Source of the DNA: Mesorhizobium sp. M1B.F.Ca.ET.045.04.1.1
GTDB lineage: Bacteria > Pseudomonadota > Alphaproteobacteria > Rhizobiales > Rhizobiaceae
Length of the DNA: 64,000 nt
Reading direction: 5' to 3'
NCBI RefSeq assembly: GCF_003952465.1
Contig: NZ_CP034448.1
Coordinates: forward strand, 620,001 to 684,000
Positions 8,745 through 17,109 of the stretch are shown here, one piece after another. The stretch's first letter is position 1. Every line of letters starts with the position of its first letter. A model generated the notes under the pieces. The model was given only the letters and a program-made list of their open reading frames with translations. It was not told the origin of the DNA and made no database searches. The translations under genes and the position numbers were made by a program.

Positions 8745-10553
8745 CTACTGCCGCTTATACTCCCGCACCGGCGACTTCGTGCCATCCGTGTAGGTCACCT
8801 GCACCGCCATCGATTTCACGTCGTCCTTCACCTTGAAGTAGGGCTGGTAGTCGGCGGGGATGGCGTACGGGTCCTTGGCGTCGCAAGGCGGCATCTTGAT
8901 CTCTTTGTCGAGCGCGGTGCCGTTCAGGCTGTAACGGACTTGCCTGATGGCGCAGCGGAAGGAGAGCATCTGCGTGAAATAGACCAGGCCGTGGTTGCCG
9001 CCGGCGTCGAAGGCGATCCACGACGTCCAGAACTGGTCGAGGATCTGCTTGTTGCCCTGCTGGAGCGCTGAATCCGGATCGAAGCGGATGGCGAACGGGC
9101 CGGTCTCGCGGCCCCTGATGTCGAGATATTTGATCGCGATGTTGGTTGCCGCAGTGCTGTCCGGCAGCTCGAAGCTCGGATTGGGCATCGGCTTGCCGGT
9201 GCGCTGGTCGTTGGTCGCGAGCAGGCCGGTGTCGGTGAACGGGCCAGAGTCGCCGAGCCGCCAGGAAATGGCGGTGGCCGGCTCGGGCAGGGAAATCGTC
9301 ATCGACCAGCCGCCGTTGGAGCGCGTCGGGGTCAGCGTCGGCACGAAGCGCGAGGGGTCGAGCACGTCGCCAAGTGCCGCCAGCCGGGTTCGGCTGCGGT
9401 CGAGCCAGTCGGCCAATTGGGTCTGGTCGACGAAATATTTGAGCAGGCCGCCGTCCTTTTCGTAGGAAACGAATTTGGTCAGCGCCTCAGCTTCGCTGCG
9501 TTTGTCGGCCAGCGTCTGGCTGCCGAGACGATCTTCGGAAAACTCCTGCGCCTCGAGGAAGTAAGCCGGCGCATAATCCGGATTGGCCGCTATGAAGGCG
9601 TTCAACTTATCCAGCCGCTGGACGTCATCCAACTGCAGGAGATGGACGAGTTTGATCGACGGCGCCTTGGCCTTTTCGGCGAGCGTGCCGAAGACTTCGC
9701 GCGCGCCGGCCTTGCCGTCCTGGACTCTCAGCAGCGTGGCGAAGCGCGTGTAGGGATCGATGGCGTCGACATCGAATCCGGCAAAGGCGAGATAGGCGCG
9801 GCGGGCATTGAGCATGTCGCCGGCCAGCTCGTAGACACGGGCGTTGTGATAAAACTCGTCTGGACGCTTGGGATCGGCGATCGCCCCGCCCTGCGCGGCG
9901 AGTTGGGCAAAGCCCTTGGCTATCGTGTCGATGGAGGCGGCGATCTGTTCGGTCGTCGCCTGCAGCTTCTGCGCCTCAGCCTGCTGCTGCTTCTGGCCGG
10001 CGGCCAAAGTGTCGGTCGTCTGCTTGACCGTCTCGACCGTCTTCTGCGTCTCGGCGCCCTGAGCGGTCTGCTGCTGCTGGGCGGAGGCGATCTGGTCGGT
10101 CTTTTGCGCCACGGTGTCGGTCGACTTCTTGACTTCCTCGACGGTTTTCTGCGTCTCGGTGACGGTCTTTTCGATCTTCGCCACCTTCTCGGAGACGATG
10201 CCCAGCGACTGCTGCAGTTGCGCGACCGCCGGCACCAGCGCGGCGATGACGCCGTTCTGCGAGTTGGTCTCCTGCTGGACGCCGTAGACGCCGCCGGCGA
10301 TCGCGGCGGCGCTTGTCGCGAAGATCAGCGCCGGCATGGCCTTCGCCGCAAGCACCAGGCGCAGCACCATGGCGACCGCGATGATCGCGGCTGCGACCGC
10401 CGCGACCAGCGCGATATAGGCGGCAAAAGGCCCGAGCGGGTTCAGCACATCCGACACAGCGCCGCTGAGGAAAGCGACGCTGCCCGCCCATTTGCCGGTG
10501 CGGCTGAGCGATGCCCGCATGAGCGAGGTCGTGCCCGTAGCGATTTCCGACAT
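8745..10553 (-). CDS. large membrane-anchored coiled-coil protein of unknown function
   Basis: A 602-residue protein, not recognised as any named family. Residues about 30-95 hold two hydrophobic spans ('AAYIALVAAVAAAIIAVAMVL' region and 'ALIFATSAAAIAGGVYGV'). Residues about 105-225 form a low-complexity coiled coil with repeated T-V-(E/K)-x-V-K-x-(S/T)-T-D-T blocks and Gln-rich spacers. The middle (about 230-420) looks helical and TPR-like ('FYHNARVYELAGDMLNARRAYLAFAGF', 'PDYAPAYFLEAQEFSED'). The last 180 residues look beta-rich and end in 'DGTKSPVREYKRQ'. The start at 10553 has a GGGGGG ribosome-binding site. It is bounded on both sides by repeat A. Confidence 0.75.
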   Translation of the reverse strand: MSEIATGTTSLMRASLSRTGKWAGSVAFLSGAVSDVLNPLGPFAAYIALVAAVAAAIIAVAMVLRLVLAAKAMPALIFATSAAAIAGGVYGVQQETNSQNGVIAALVPAVAQLQQSLGIVSEKVAKIEKTVTETQKTVEEVKKSTDTVAQKTDQIASAQQQQTAQGAETQKTVETVKQTTDTLAAGQKQQQAEAQKLQATTEQIAASIDTIAKGFAQLAAQGGAIADPKRPDEFYHNARVYELAGDMLNARRAYLAFAGFDVDAIDPYTRFATLLRVQDGKAGAREVFGTLAEKAKAPSIKLVHLLQLDDVQRLDKLNAFIAANPDYAPAYFLEAQEFSEDRLGSQTLADKRSEAEALTKFVSYEKDGGLLKYFVDQTQLADWLDRSRTRLAALGDVLDPSRFVPTLTPTRSNGGWSMTISLPEPATAISWRLGDSGPFTDTGLLATNDQRTGKPMPNPSFELPDSTAATNIAIKYLDIRGRETGPFAIRFDPDSALQQGNKQILDQFWTSWIAFDAGGNHGLVYFTQMLSFRCAIRQVRYSLNGTALDKEIKMPPCDAKDPYAIPADYQPYFKVKDDVKSMAVQVTYTDGTKSPVREYKRQ

Positions 10554-10643
10554 GCCATTCCCCCCGAAATCCAAGCCGTCTGCATCATAGCGGCAAGGGG
10601 GTCGGGATGGCAAAGCGGGGGAATTGCCAATCGCACAGCGTCA

Positions 10644-10824
10644 GCGCTGCCCCTCATCGCCCTGCCGGGCACTTCTCCCCGTATAGTGACGGGGAGAAGG
10701 GGGGCCGGCCGCAACGCCAGCTCCCTATTGCAACGTTTGAGATTGGCGAAATCATCGATGACAGCGCCCTCTCCCCGTCACTATACGGGGAGAGGATGCC
10801 GGCAGGCAGGTGGGGGGCAGCGCC
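10644..10824. repeat. intergenic inverted repeat, family A, copy 2
   Basis: The second copy of the 180-bp element, with the same CTCCCCGTATAGTGACGGGGAG hairpin and its inverse, TGCCGGCAGG arm and terminal GGGGGGCAGCGCC. It fills the centre of the 400-base gap between the coiled-coil protein and the DD-carboxypeptidase gene; the remaining 130 bases before the latter probably hold its promoter. Confidence 0.85.
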
Positions 10825-10960
10825 TGCCTCGGAAGGAAGAGGGGCCTGTACAAGCCTCCGAAACCTGGGCAAAGGCCTTGTTACGCCCATTAACCAAATG
10901 GACGCGGCAGGTGCGTTACGTTAGCTTCGCCGCATCTCAGCAACCGTTTTTAGAACACTC

Positions 10961-12007
10961 TTGTCCCGTCTCCTTACGCTCCTCCAGAAACTGATCGCCG
11001 TGTTTTCGCTGGTGCTTGTCACCGGCTGCACCACCGCAGCGCCCCCCGAAAGCGTGCTCGCTGTCCCGGCCGCGCCGCAGAAATATGCGGCGATCGTGGT
11101 CGACGCCTCGACCGGCAAGACCTTGTTCGAGGTGAACTCGACGGCGCAGCGCTATCCGGCTTCGCTCACCAAGATGATGACGCTCTACATGCTGTTCGAG
11201 GCGCTGGAGAGCGGCCGTGTGACCAAGGAGACGCAGATCCCGGTCTCCGACCACGCCGGCTCGCAGCCGCCGACGAAGCTGCGTTTCAGGCGCGGCGAGA
11301 CGATCGACGTCGATTCCGCCATCCGCGCCATGGTGGTGAAGTCGGCGAACGACGTGGCGGTGGCGGTGGGCGAATATCTCGGCGGCGGCAGCGAGGACCA
11401 GTTCGCCGCCATGATGACCGCCAAGGCGCATCAGCTCGGCATGGCGAGCACCAGTTTCCGCAACGCCTGCGGCCTGCCCGACGGCGGCCAGGTGACTTCA
11501 GCGCGCGACATGGCGGTGCTGGGCATCGCGCTCGAGCATCGCTTCCCGCAGCATTTCCACTATTTCTCCGAAAGCGACTTCATGTTCCGCGGCCGGCTGG
11601 TGCGCGGCCACAACGACATGCTCGGCCGGGTGCGCGGCGTCGACGGCATCAAGACCGGCTATATCCGCGCCTCCGGCTACAACATCGTCACCTCCTACAA
11701 TGCCGACGGCAGGCATCTGATCGTGGTGGTGATGGGCGCCCAAAGCGCGCGCCAGCGCAACGACCATGTCGAGGCGCTGATCCAGCGCAGTCTGGGGCCA
11801 ATGACGGCGGATGCACAGCCAAGGCTGATGTATGCCGGGCAGCAGCCGGCCGCTTCGGCGCTTCCGGGTCTGGCGGCGCCGGGAGTGGCGGCGCAAGGTT
11901 CGTCGCTGCCGGCCGCGCCTGCGTCGCCGCTGCCGGGCCAGCCGGCGTCCGATTTGCCGTCGGCCGATTTGGCGTCGCCTACTTCGCCGCTGCTGCCGGT
12001 GCAATAG
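10961..12007 (+). CDS. D-alanyl-D-alanine carboxypeptidase, lipoprotein
   Basis: A 348-residue serine peptidase of family S11 (DacA/DacF type) that trims the peptidoglycan stem peptide in the periplasm. The three penicillin-binding motifs are present: 'ASLTKMM' (SxxK), 'SANDVA' (SxN) and 'GIKTGY' (KTG). The N-terminus is a lipoprotein signal, 'VFSLVLVTGC', with the lipobox Cys at residue 23. This lipobox requires the TTG start at 10961, as no ATG precedes it in frame. The C-terminal 55 residues are Pro/Ala/Leu-rich and probably disordered. Confidence 0.9.
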   Translation: MSRLLTLLQKLIAVFSLVLVTGCTTAAPPESVLAVPAAPQKYAAIVVDASTGKTLFEVNSTAQRYPASLTKMMTLYMLFEALESGRVTKETQIPVSDHAGSQPPTKLRFRRGETIDVDSAIRAMVVKSANDVAVAVGEYLGGGSEDQFAAMMTAKAHQLGMASTSFRNACGLPDGGQVTSARDMAVLGIALEHRFPQHFHYFSESDFMFRGRLVRGHNDMLGRVRGVDGIKTGYIRASGYNIVTSYNADGRHLIVVVMGAQSARQRNDHVEALIQRSLGPMTADAQPRLMYAGQQPAASALPGLAAPGVAAQGSSLPAAPASPLPGQPASDLPSADLASPTSPLLPVQ

Positions 12008-12026
12008 AGCGGCGCCCTTGTCAGCT

Positions 12027-12228
12027 CGTCATCCTAGGGCGGAGCAAGGAGCGAAGCGACGCGCGCAGACCCTAGGATCCATTCCGTGACCTATGAGCGA
12101 TGCCACGGTGCAGACCTCACACCGAATGCCAGTGCAGACCTTTCTGTTCCGCTGCATCCTTCGGCCAACGTAACGGAATGGATTCCAGGGTCTGCGCGAC
12201 GCTTCGCGTCGCTCCGCCCTGGAATGAC
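12027..12228. repeat. intergenic inverted repeat, family D, copy 2
   Basis: About 200 bp with CGTCATCCTAGGGCGGAGCA at the left and GCTCCGCCCTGGAATGAC at the right, and inner GGATCCATTCCGTGAC / GTAACGGAATGGATTCC arms. The insert between the arms differs from copy 1. It fills the gap between the DD-carboxypeptidase gene and the uspA gene. Confidence 0.8.
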
Positions 12229-12260
12229 TAACCAACAGGAGGCGTCGCCCCAGCAATCGT

Positions 12261-12710
12261 TTATCTAACCACCAGCACCGGGATCTGGGTCAGCGACACC
12301 ACCTCAGCCGTCTGGCTGCCGAGCACCAGCCGGCCGAACCCTCTGCGGCCATGCGAGGCCATGACGATCAAGTCGCAGGCTTGTGCGCGGGCGGTGTCGA
12401 GGATCGCCTCGGCGGGCGCCTTGTTCTCGATGTGCATGGTCTTCGCGCTTATACCGAGCTTATCGGCCTCGGCCTTGCACTTCTCCAGCACCTCGCGGGC
12501 ATATTTGCGCGCGCTTTCCTGGTAATTGGTGAGCTCGTCGGCGGCGACGTAGCCGGCCATGGCGCCGCCCCAGGCAAGCGTCGGGAACGGCTCGGAGACG
12601 GTGACGAAGGCGACCGTGGCGCCGAGGCCCTTGGCCAGTTCCAGGCCGTGGGCGACGCCCTTTTGGGCGAGCTCCGAACCGTCGGTGGCGATCAGGATAT
12701 GCTTGTACAT
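12261..12710 (-). CDS. universal stress protein, UspA family
   Basis: A 149-residue single-domain Usp protein. It opens MYKHILIATDGSELA and ends with the ATP-binding signature 'GRRGFGRLVLGSQTAEV' (G-2x-G-9x-G-S) followed by 'IPVLVVR'. Such proteins are cytosolic, bind ATP and are induced in stress; the partner is unknown. The start at 12710 gives the normal family length, while the longer in-frame ORF upstream reads through repeat A. It has no co-directed neighbours. Confidence 0.93.
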   Translation of the reverse strand: MYKHILIATDGSELAQKGVAHGLELAKGLGATVAFVTVSEPFPTLAWGGAMAGYVAADELTNYQESARKYAREVLEKCKAEADKLGISAKTMHIENKAPAEAILDTARAQACDLIVMASHGRRGFGRLVLGSQTAEVVSLTQIPVLVVR

Positions 12711-12878
12711 GGTGGCGATCCCTGTTTTTTCGGAGCTATGCGCGCCCTGGTGGCGGGAGCCTGCGGTCAGGCCATAGGCTTGATGTAGTTTGCCGGGCGT
12801 GCTGACCACAGGGGGTGGATGATGCCAGCAGGCGGGGAATATCGCGCCAGTGAGGCAGGGATCAAGGCTTTCGAGGAT

Positions 12879-13061
12879 GGCGCCGCCCCTCACCTGCCTG
12901 CCGGCATCCTCTCCCCGTATAGTAACGGGGAGAGGGGCGCTCTCACCTGCGGCTTCGCCAATCGCAGACGTTGCAGGAAGGGCGCCAACGTGGCGGCCAG
13001 CCTTCTTCTCCCCGTCACTATACGGGGAGAAGGTGCCGGCAGGCGGATGAGGGGCAGCGCC
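12879..13061. repeat. intergenic inverted repeat, family A, copy 3
   Basis: The third copy of the 183-bp element, with the CTCCCCGTATAGTAACGGGGAG hairpin, its inverse, and TGCCGGCAGG arms. The surrounding gap (12711-13276, 566 bases) otherwise contains only the presumed promoters of the divergent uspA and DUF1003 genes; no further gene is seen. Confidence 0.85.
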
Positions 13062-13276
13062 GAGCCTGGAGATTGGCTGTTGCCCTCCAATACCCTTTCC
13101 AGATTTGCTGAAGGGTAGCAGGCATCGGCAAGAAAGCTCCAGCCTGAGCTGGAATGCCCTCCACACGGCGCCCAATCACAAGAACTTTACAGAGATGCGG
13201 CATTCACTCCTCACCATGGATATGCCGCGCCGGCTTGGCGTATCGTATCGGAAAGCCGAAAAGAGGAGCACCGAAC

Positions 13277-14191
13277 ATGGCCGGCGACCCCAAGGCGCAG
13301 AAGCAAGCCGACGACGAGAACGAGAGCGGCGGCGAATATTTCGAGGCGGCCACCGTGGCGGAGGACCAGCACGAAGCGGCGGACGAGATCCTCGAAGCGC
13401 CGGAAGTGCCGGATTCGGAACCGCACGTGCCCGGCAGGGTCAAGCCCAAGAAAAAACCATCGGCGATCAGCGGCAGAAAGTTCCGCAAGCGCGACCTGGT
13501 GCGCATCGACGATCTGAGGCCCAGCCTTGCCGACCGCATCCGCGCCGACCATCCGGACCTGCCGCGCGGCGCTCGCGTCAGCCGCGCCGAGCTCGCCCGC
13601 TACCGCATGCGCTACATGGAGGAATTGCTGCAGCAGGAGCACGGCGAATTCTCCGAGCTCGACCGCCAGGTGGTGGAATCGATCGCCAGACAAGACACGA
13701 TCTCGGAAAACTCGGAAGAGGAGTTCGAGGAGCACCGCTCCTTCGCCGACCGCGTCTCCGACAATATGGCCGAGTTCGGCGGCAGCTGGTGGTTCCTGAT
13801 CTCGTTCGCGGCCGTGCTTCTGATCTGGATCGGCATCAACCTCGCCGAGGGCGCGGTGGGGGCGTTCGACCCCTACCCGTTCATCCTGCTCAACCTGATG
13901 CTCTCCTGCATCGCCGCCATCCAGGCGCCGGTGATCATGATGAGCCAGAAGCGGCAGGAAGCCAAAGACCGGCTGCGCTCCTTCAACGACTACCGGGTGA
14001 ACCTGAAGGCGGAACTCGAAGTGCGGCACCTGCACGAAAAGCTCGACTACCTCATCTCGCGCCAATGGCAGCGCCTGGCCGAAATGCAGCAGATGCAGCT
14101 CGACGCGATGCACGAGCTGACCGCGAAGAAGCAGAAGCGGGCGGCAAGAGGGGTGAGGCGCAGGGTGGCGAAGAGCGAGGCGGAGGGGTGA
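13277..14191 (+). CDS. DUF1003 domain membrane protein
   Basis: A 304-residue protein. Residues 1-60 are acidic and disordered; a basic patch follows ('RVKPKKKPSAISGRKFRKRD'). The DUF1003 core has 'FADRVSDNMAEFGGSWWFL', two membrane spans ('LISFAAVLLIWIGINL' and 'FILLNLMLSCIAAIQAPVI') and 'MMSQKRQEAKDR'. The tail is a helical, Gln-rich segment ('LISRQWQRLAEMQQMQLDAMHEL') and a basic end. The ATG at 13277 is preceded by AAGAGGAG. Family members are inner-membrane proteins of unknown biochemical role. Confidence 0.85.
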   Translation: MAGDPKAQKQADDENESGGEYFEAATVAEDQHEAADEILEAPEVPDSEPHVPGRVKPKKKPSAISGRKFRKRDLVRIDDLRPSLADRIRADHPDLPRGARVSRAELARYRMRYMEELLQQEHGEFSELDRQVVESIARQDTISENSEEEFEEHRSFADRVSDNMAEFGGSWWFLISFAAVLLIWIGINLAEGAVGAFDPYPFILLNLMLSCIAAIQAPVIMMSQKRQEAKDRLRSFNDYRVNLKAELEVRHLHEKLDYLISRQWQRLAEMQQMQLDAMHELTAKKQKRAARGVRRRVAKSEAEG

Positions 14192-14205
14192 GGAGCAGGA
14201 GCTTC

Positions 14206-14290
14206 GGTTCCTCGCCCCCCAAAGTGGGGGAGAGGTGGCTCGAGCCGAGACGGAGAGGGGGAGCGCCGCACAATCGCCAATTGCCCGTTG
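14206..14290. repeat. partial palindromic intergenic element
   Basis: The segment contains CCCCCC-AAAG-TGGGGGAG and GAGAGGTGGCTCGAGCCGAGACGGAGAGGGGGAGCG-type sequence, resembling one half of the larger dispersed inverted repeats (families B and C). It lies between the DUF1003 stop and the tRNA. No second arm was found, so this may be a decayed copy. Confidence 0.4.
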
Positions 14291-14366
14291 AAGCCGGGGG
14301 CGGCTTCCGCTAAGAAGCCGTGGCTGGCCGGCTCACCGGCTGGTTCGTTTTCCGGTTTCCCGGGAA

Positions 14367-14443
<77 letters not shown>

Positions 14444-14508
14444 GTTTCGATCTTTTCCACGCAGTGCATCGCCAGCGCATAAGTCGGGGCTTGGAAACAT
14501 CCTGACCA

Positions 14509-17097
14509 GTGTGCCACAACACGGTGCCGACTCGGGACCGATTGGTGGGGGGAAATCTGTTGGCGACCAAGGAGGCTACTGCAAGAATCAAGATCAACCG
14601 GCTTCTTGATGAAGCGGGGTGGCGATTCTTCGATAATGAGAGCGGTCGAGCAAACATCGTCCTTGAGCCGAACGTCAAACTCAAGACGTCCGATATTGAC
14701 GCTTTGGGAGAGGACTTTGAAAAAGCAAAGAACGGCTTTATCGATTTCCTTCTGCTCGATCGAGACGGCAAACCGTTAATCGTTCTGGAAGCCAAATCGG
14801 AAGAGAAGAACCCCCTTACCGCTAAAGAGCAGGCTCGCAAATATGCTCGTTCGCAGAACGCTCGCTTCGTGATCCTGAGCAACGGTAACATTCACTATCT
14901 TTGGGATTTGCAGCAAGGAAATCCCTCAGTCATTTCCAAATTCCCTGGACCTGACGAGATCAAGAACCACTATTCGTTTGAGCCGGATGCGGGCAGGCTT
15001 GCCGCCGAGGCAGTCGGTTTGGATTTCATTGTGCTCACGCAGATGCCAGGTTACGCCAACGAGGCCGCCTGGAAGAGTGAAGCCGAACGACCCGCCTTTG
15101 TCGAAAAAAACAAGCTGCGGTTCTTGAGGGCCTACCAGAAGCGCGCGGTGGAGCGTGTTCAGGAGCAAGTCGGCAAGGGCGCCACGCGGTTTGTATTTGA
15201 GATGGCGACCGGGACCGGCAAGACGCTCACGTCCGCAGCCGTTATCAAGCTGTTCCTGAAAACGCGAAACGCCAAGCGCGTCCTTTTCCTTGTTGACCGG
15301 CTAGAACTCGAGGTCCAGGCCGACAAGGCGTTCAAGGAACTCCTGAGGAATGACTTCACCTCGGTGATTTACAAAGAGCAGCGCGACGACTGGCGCAAGG
15401 CAGACATTGTCGTCACGACGGTCCAGTCCCTTTTGTTTAACGACAAATACCGCCGTTTCTTCGCTCCGACTGATTTCGATCTCGTCATCTCGGACGAAGC
15501 GCACCGCTCGATCGGCGGCAATGCTCGCGCGGTCTTCGAATATTTCGTTGGATACAAGCTCGGCCTTACAGCTACGCCGAAGGACTATCTGAAGCAGTCG
15601 AAAAATCGGACTTCGCCTCGCGATCCTCGCGAAGCCGAACGGCGCATGATGCTCGACACGTATAGGACATTCGGCTGCGAGTCCGGCGAACCTACGTTCC
15701 GCTACTCTCTTGTGGACGGCGTACGCGACGGCTTCCTCATCAATCCCTATGTAGTCGATGCCCGCACTGGGGTAACGACGCAGCTACTTTCCGACGAGGG
15801 CTTCATCGTCGACACGATCGATGAGAATGGCGACGAGACCCAAGAGGCCTTTGCCGGTCGTGACTTCGAAAAGCGATTTTTTGCTGAGGCAACCAATCAG
15901 GCGTTCTGTCAGACATTGCTGAAGCACGGCCTTCGCGATCCGGTGTCGGGCGAATTCGGGAAGACGATCGCTTTCGCGGTCAGCCAGAACCATGCAGCGA
16001 AGATCACTCAGATCTTGAACGAACTAGCCGATCAGCTTTGGCCCGGTCGCTACAAGTCCGATTTCGCGATGCAGGTCACGAGCCATGTCGCCGATGCCCA
16101 AAGGATGACGGTTAATTTTGCCAACAACAATCTCGGCGGTCACAGCAAATTCATGCCGGATTATAGAACGAGCCGGACGCGTGTCTGTGTGACTGTAGGT
16201 ATGATGACGACCGGTTATGACTGCCCAGATCTCCTCAATCTGGCGCTCATGCGGCCGATCTTTTCACCATCCGATTTCGTCCAGATGAAGGGCCGAGGCA
16301 CACGCCAGCATGATTATGCCGACGAGATGTTTGATCCCGCCCGGAAGGCGGCGATTGGGACGATCAAGAAGACCGTATTCCGCCTGTTCGATTTCTTCGC
16401 CAACTGCGAATACTTCGAGGAAAAATTTCAGTACGATGAGGAACTCGCCTTGCCGACGCCAGCGGCAATGCCCTTGCCGACAGGCGGAGAGCTTCGTGGC
16501 ACAACTGGGACGGCGAACACGTATGAGTTCTTGGAGCCCGATCAGGTCGTCTACCACGTCGAACAGCAGATTGGCCCAGAGGGTATGCGCGTTGACCGCG
16601 AGCTGTTCCAGAAATTCGAGCAGATTGCCCGGTCCGATACAAAGCTTAAACAACTGGTCGAACAGCGGAATTGGGACGCTGCAAGCCGCCGCGTCATCGA
16701 AGAGATCTTCGACAAGCCGGACGAATATTTCAACCTCGAACGACTGCGCAATGCGGCTGGAGTGGACCGTCGCATCACGATACGCGAGTTGATCGAGAAA
16801 GCCTTCGGTTACATCCCGAAGTTCAAGAGCAAGGCCGAACTCATCAACGACGAGTTCCAGAAATTTCTGCTGGATCAGAAGCCGGAGGAAGCCGACCGCA
16901 TCGCCCAGATGCGCTACTTCTTTGAAGCGTATATCCGCGATGCCAAGGTTCGCGCTCTCATCGATGCGGGCCATTTAGGCGACCTTAACGTGAACCCTAC
17001 CTTCACCACACGGGACCTCAAAGAGGTGCCGGCTGCATGGCGAAAGCGCATCCCCGAATACATCAAGGACTATGTGTCCTTGAATCCCTTCCTTTGA
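14509..17097 (+). CDS. hsdR: type I restriction endonuclease subunit R (HsdR)
   Basis: An 862-residue restriction and translocation subunit. Residues about 75-95 carry a PD-(D/E)xK nuclease core ('[22 protein letters not shown]'). The SF2 motor follows: Walker A 'ATGTGKT' near residue 233, DEAH-type 'SDEAHRS' near 329, 'GLTATPKD' (motif III region) and '[12 protein letters not shown]' (motif VI) near 590. The C-terminal 200 residues are helical. The start is uncertain: the ATG at 14509 lacks a good ribosome-binding site, while TTG at 14560 is preceded by GGTGGGGGGA and would remove 17 residues. Twelve bases separate it from the methylase. Codon use is less GC-biased than in neighbours, suggesting acquisition. 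Confidence 0.92.
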   Translation: MCHNTVPTRDRLVGGNLLATKEATARIKINRLLDEAGWRFFDNESGRANIVLEPNVKLKTSDIDALGEDFEKAKNGFIDFLLLDRDGKPLIVLEAKSEEKNPLTAKEQARKYARSQNARFVILSNGNIHYLWDLQQGNPSVISKFPGPDEIKNHYSFEPDAGRLAAEAVGLDFIVLTQMPGYANEAAWKSEAERPAFVEKNKLRFLRAYQKRAVERVQEQVGKGATRFVFEMATGTGKTLTSAAVIKLFLKTRNAKRVLFLVDRLELEVQADKAFKELLRNDFTSVIYKEQRDDWRKADIVVTTVQSLLFNDKYRRFFAPTDFDLVISDEAHRSIGGNARAVFEYFVGYKLGLTATPKDYLKQSKNRTSPRDPREAERRMMLDTYRTFGCESGEPTFRYSLVDGVRDGFLINPYVVDARTGVTTQLLSDEGFIVDTIDENGDETQEAFAGRDFEKRFFAEATNQAFCQTLLKHGLRDPVSGEFGKTIAFAVSQNHAAKITQILNELADQLWPGRYKSDFAMQVTSHVADAQRMTVNFANNNLGGHSKFMPDYRTSRTRVCVTVGMMTTGYDCPDLLNLALMRPIFSPSDFVQMKGRGTRQHDYADEMFDPARKAAIGTIKKTVFRLFDFFANCEYFEEKFQYDEELALPTPAAMPLPTGGELRGTTGTANTYEFLEPDQVVYHVEQQIGPEGMRVDRELFQKFEQIARSDTKLKQLVEQRNWDAASRRVIEEIFDKPDEYFNLERLRNAAGVDRRITIRELIEKAFGYIPKFKSKAELINDEFQKFLLDQKPEEADRIAQMRYFFEAYIRDAKVRALIDAGHLGDLNVNPTFTTRDLKEVPAAWRKRIPEYIKDYVSLNPFL

Positions 17098-17109
17098 CGA
17101 AAGATTGAA

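Noticed and set aside
8512..13061. repeat A copies as insertion sequences
   Set aside because: They contain no transposase frame, and I could not identify target duplications by eye. They are reported as repeats only.
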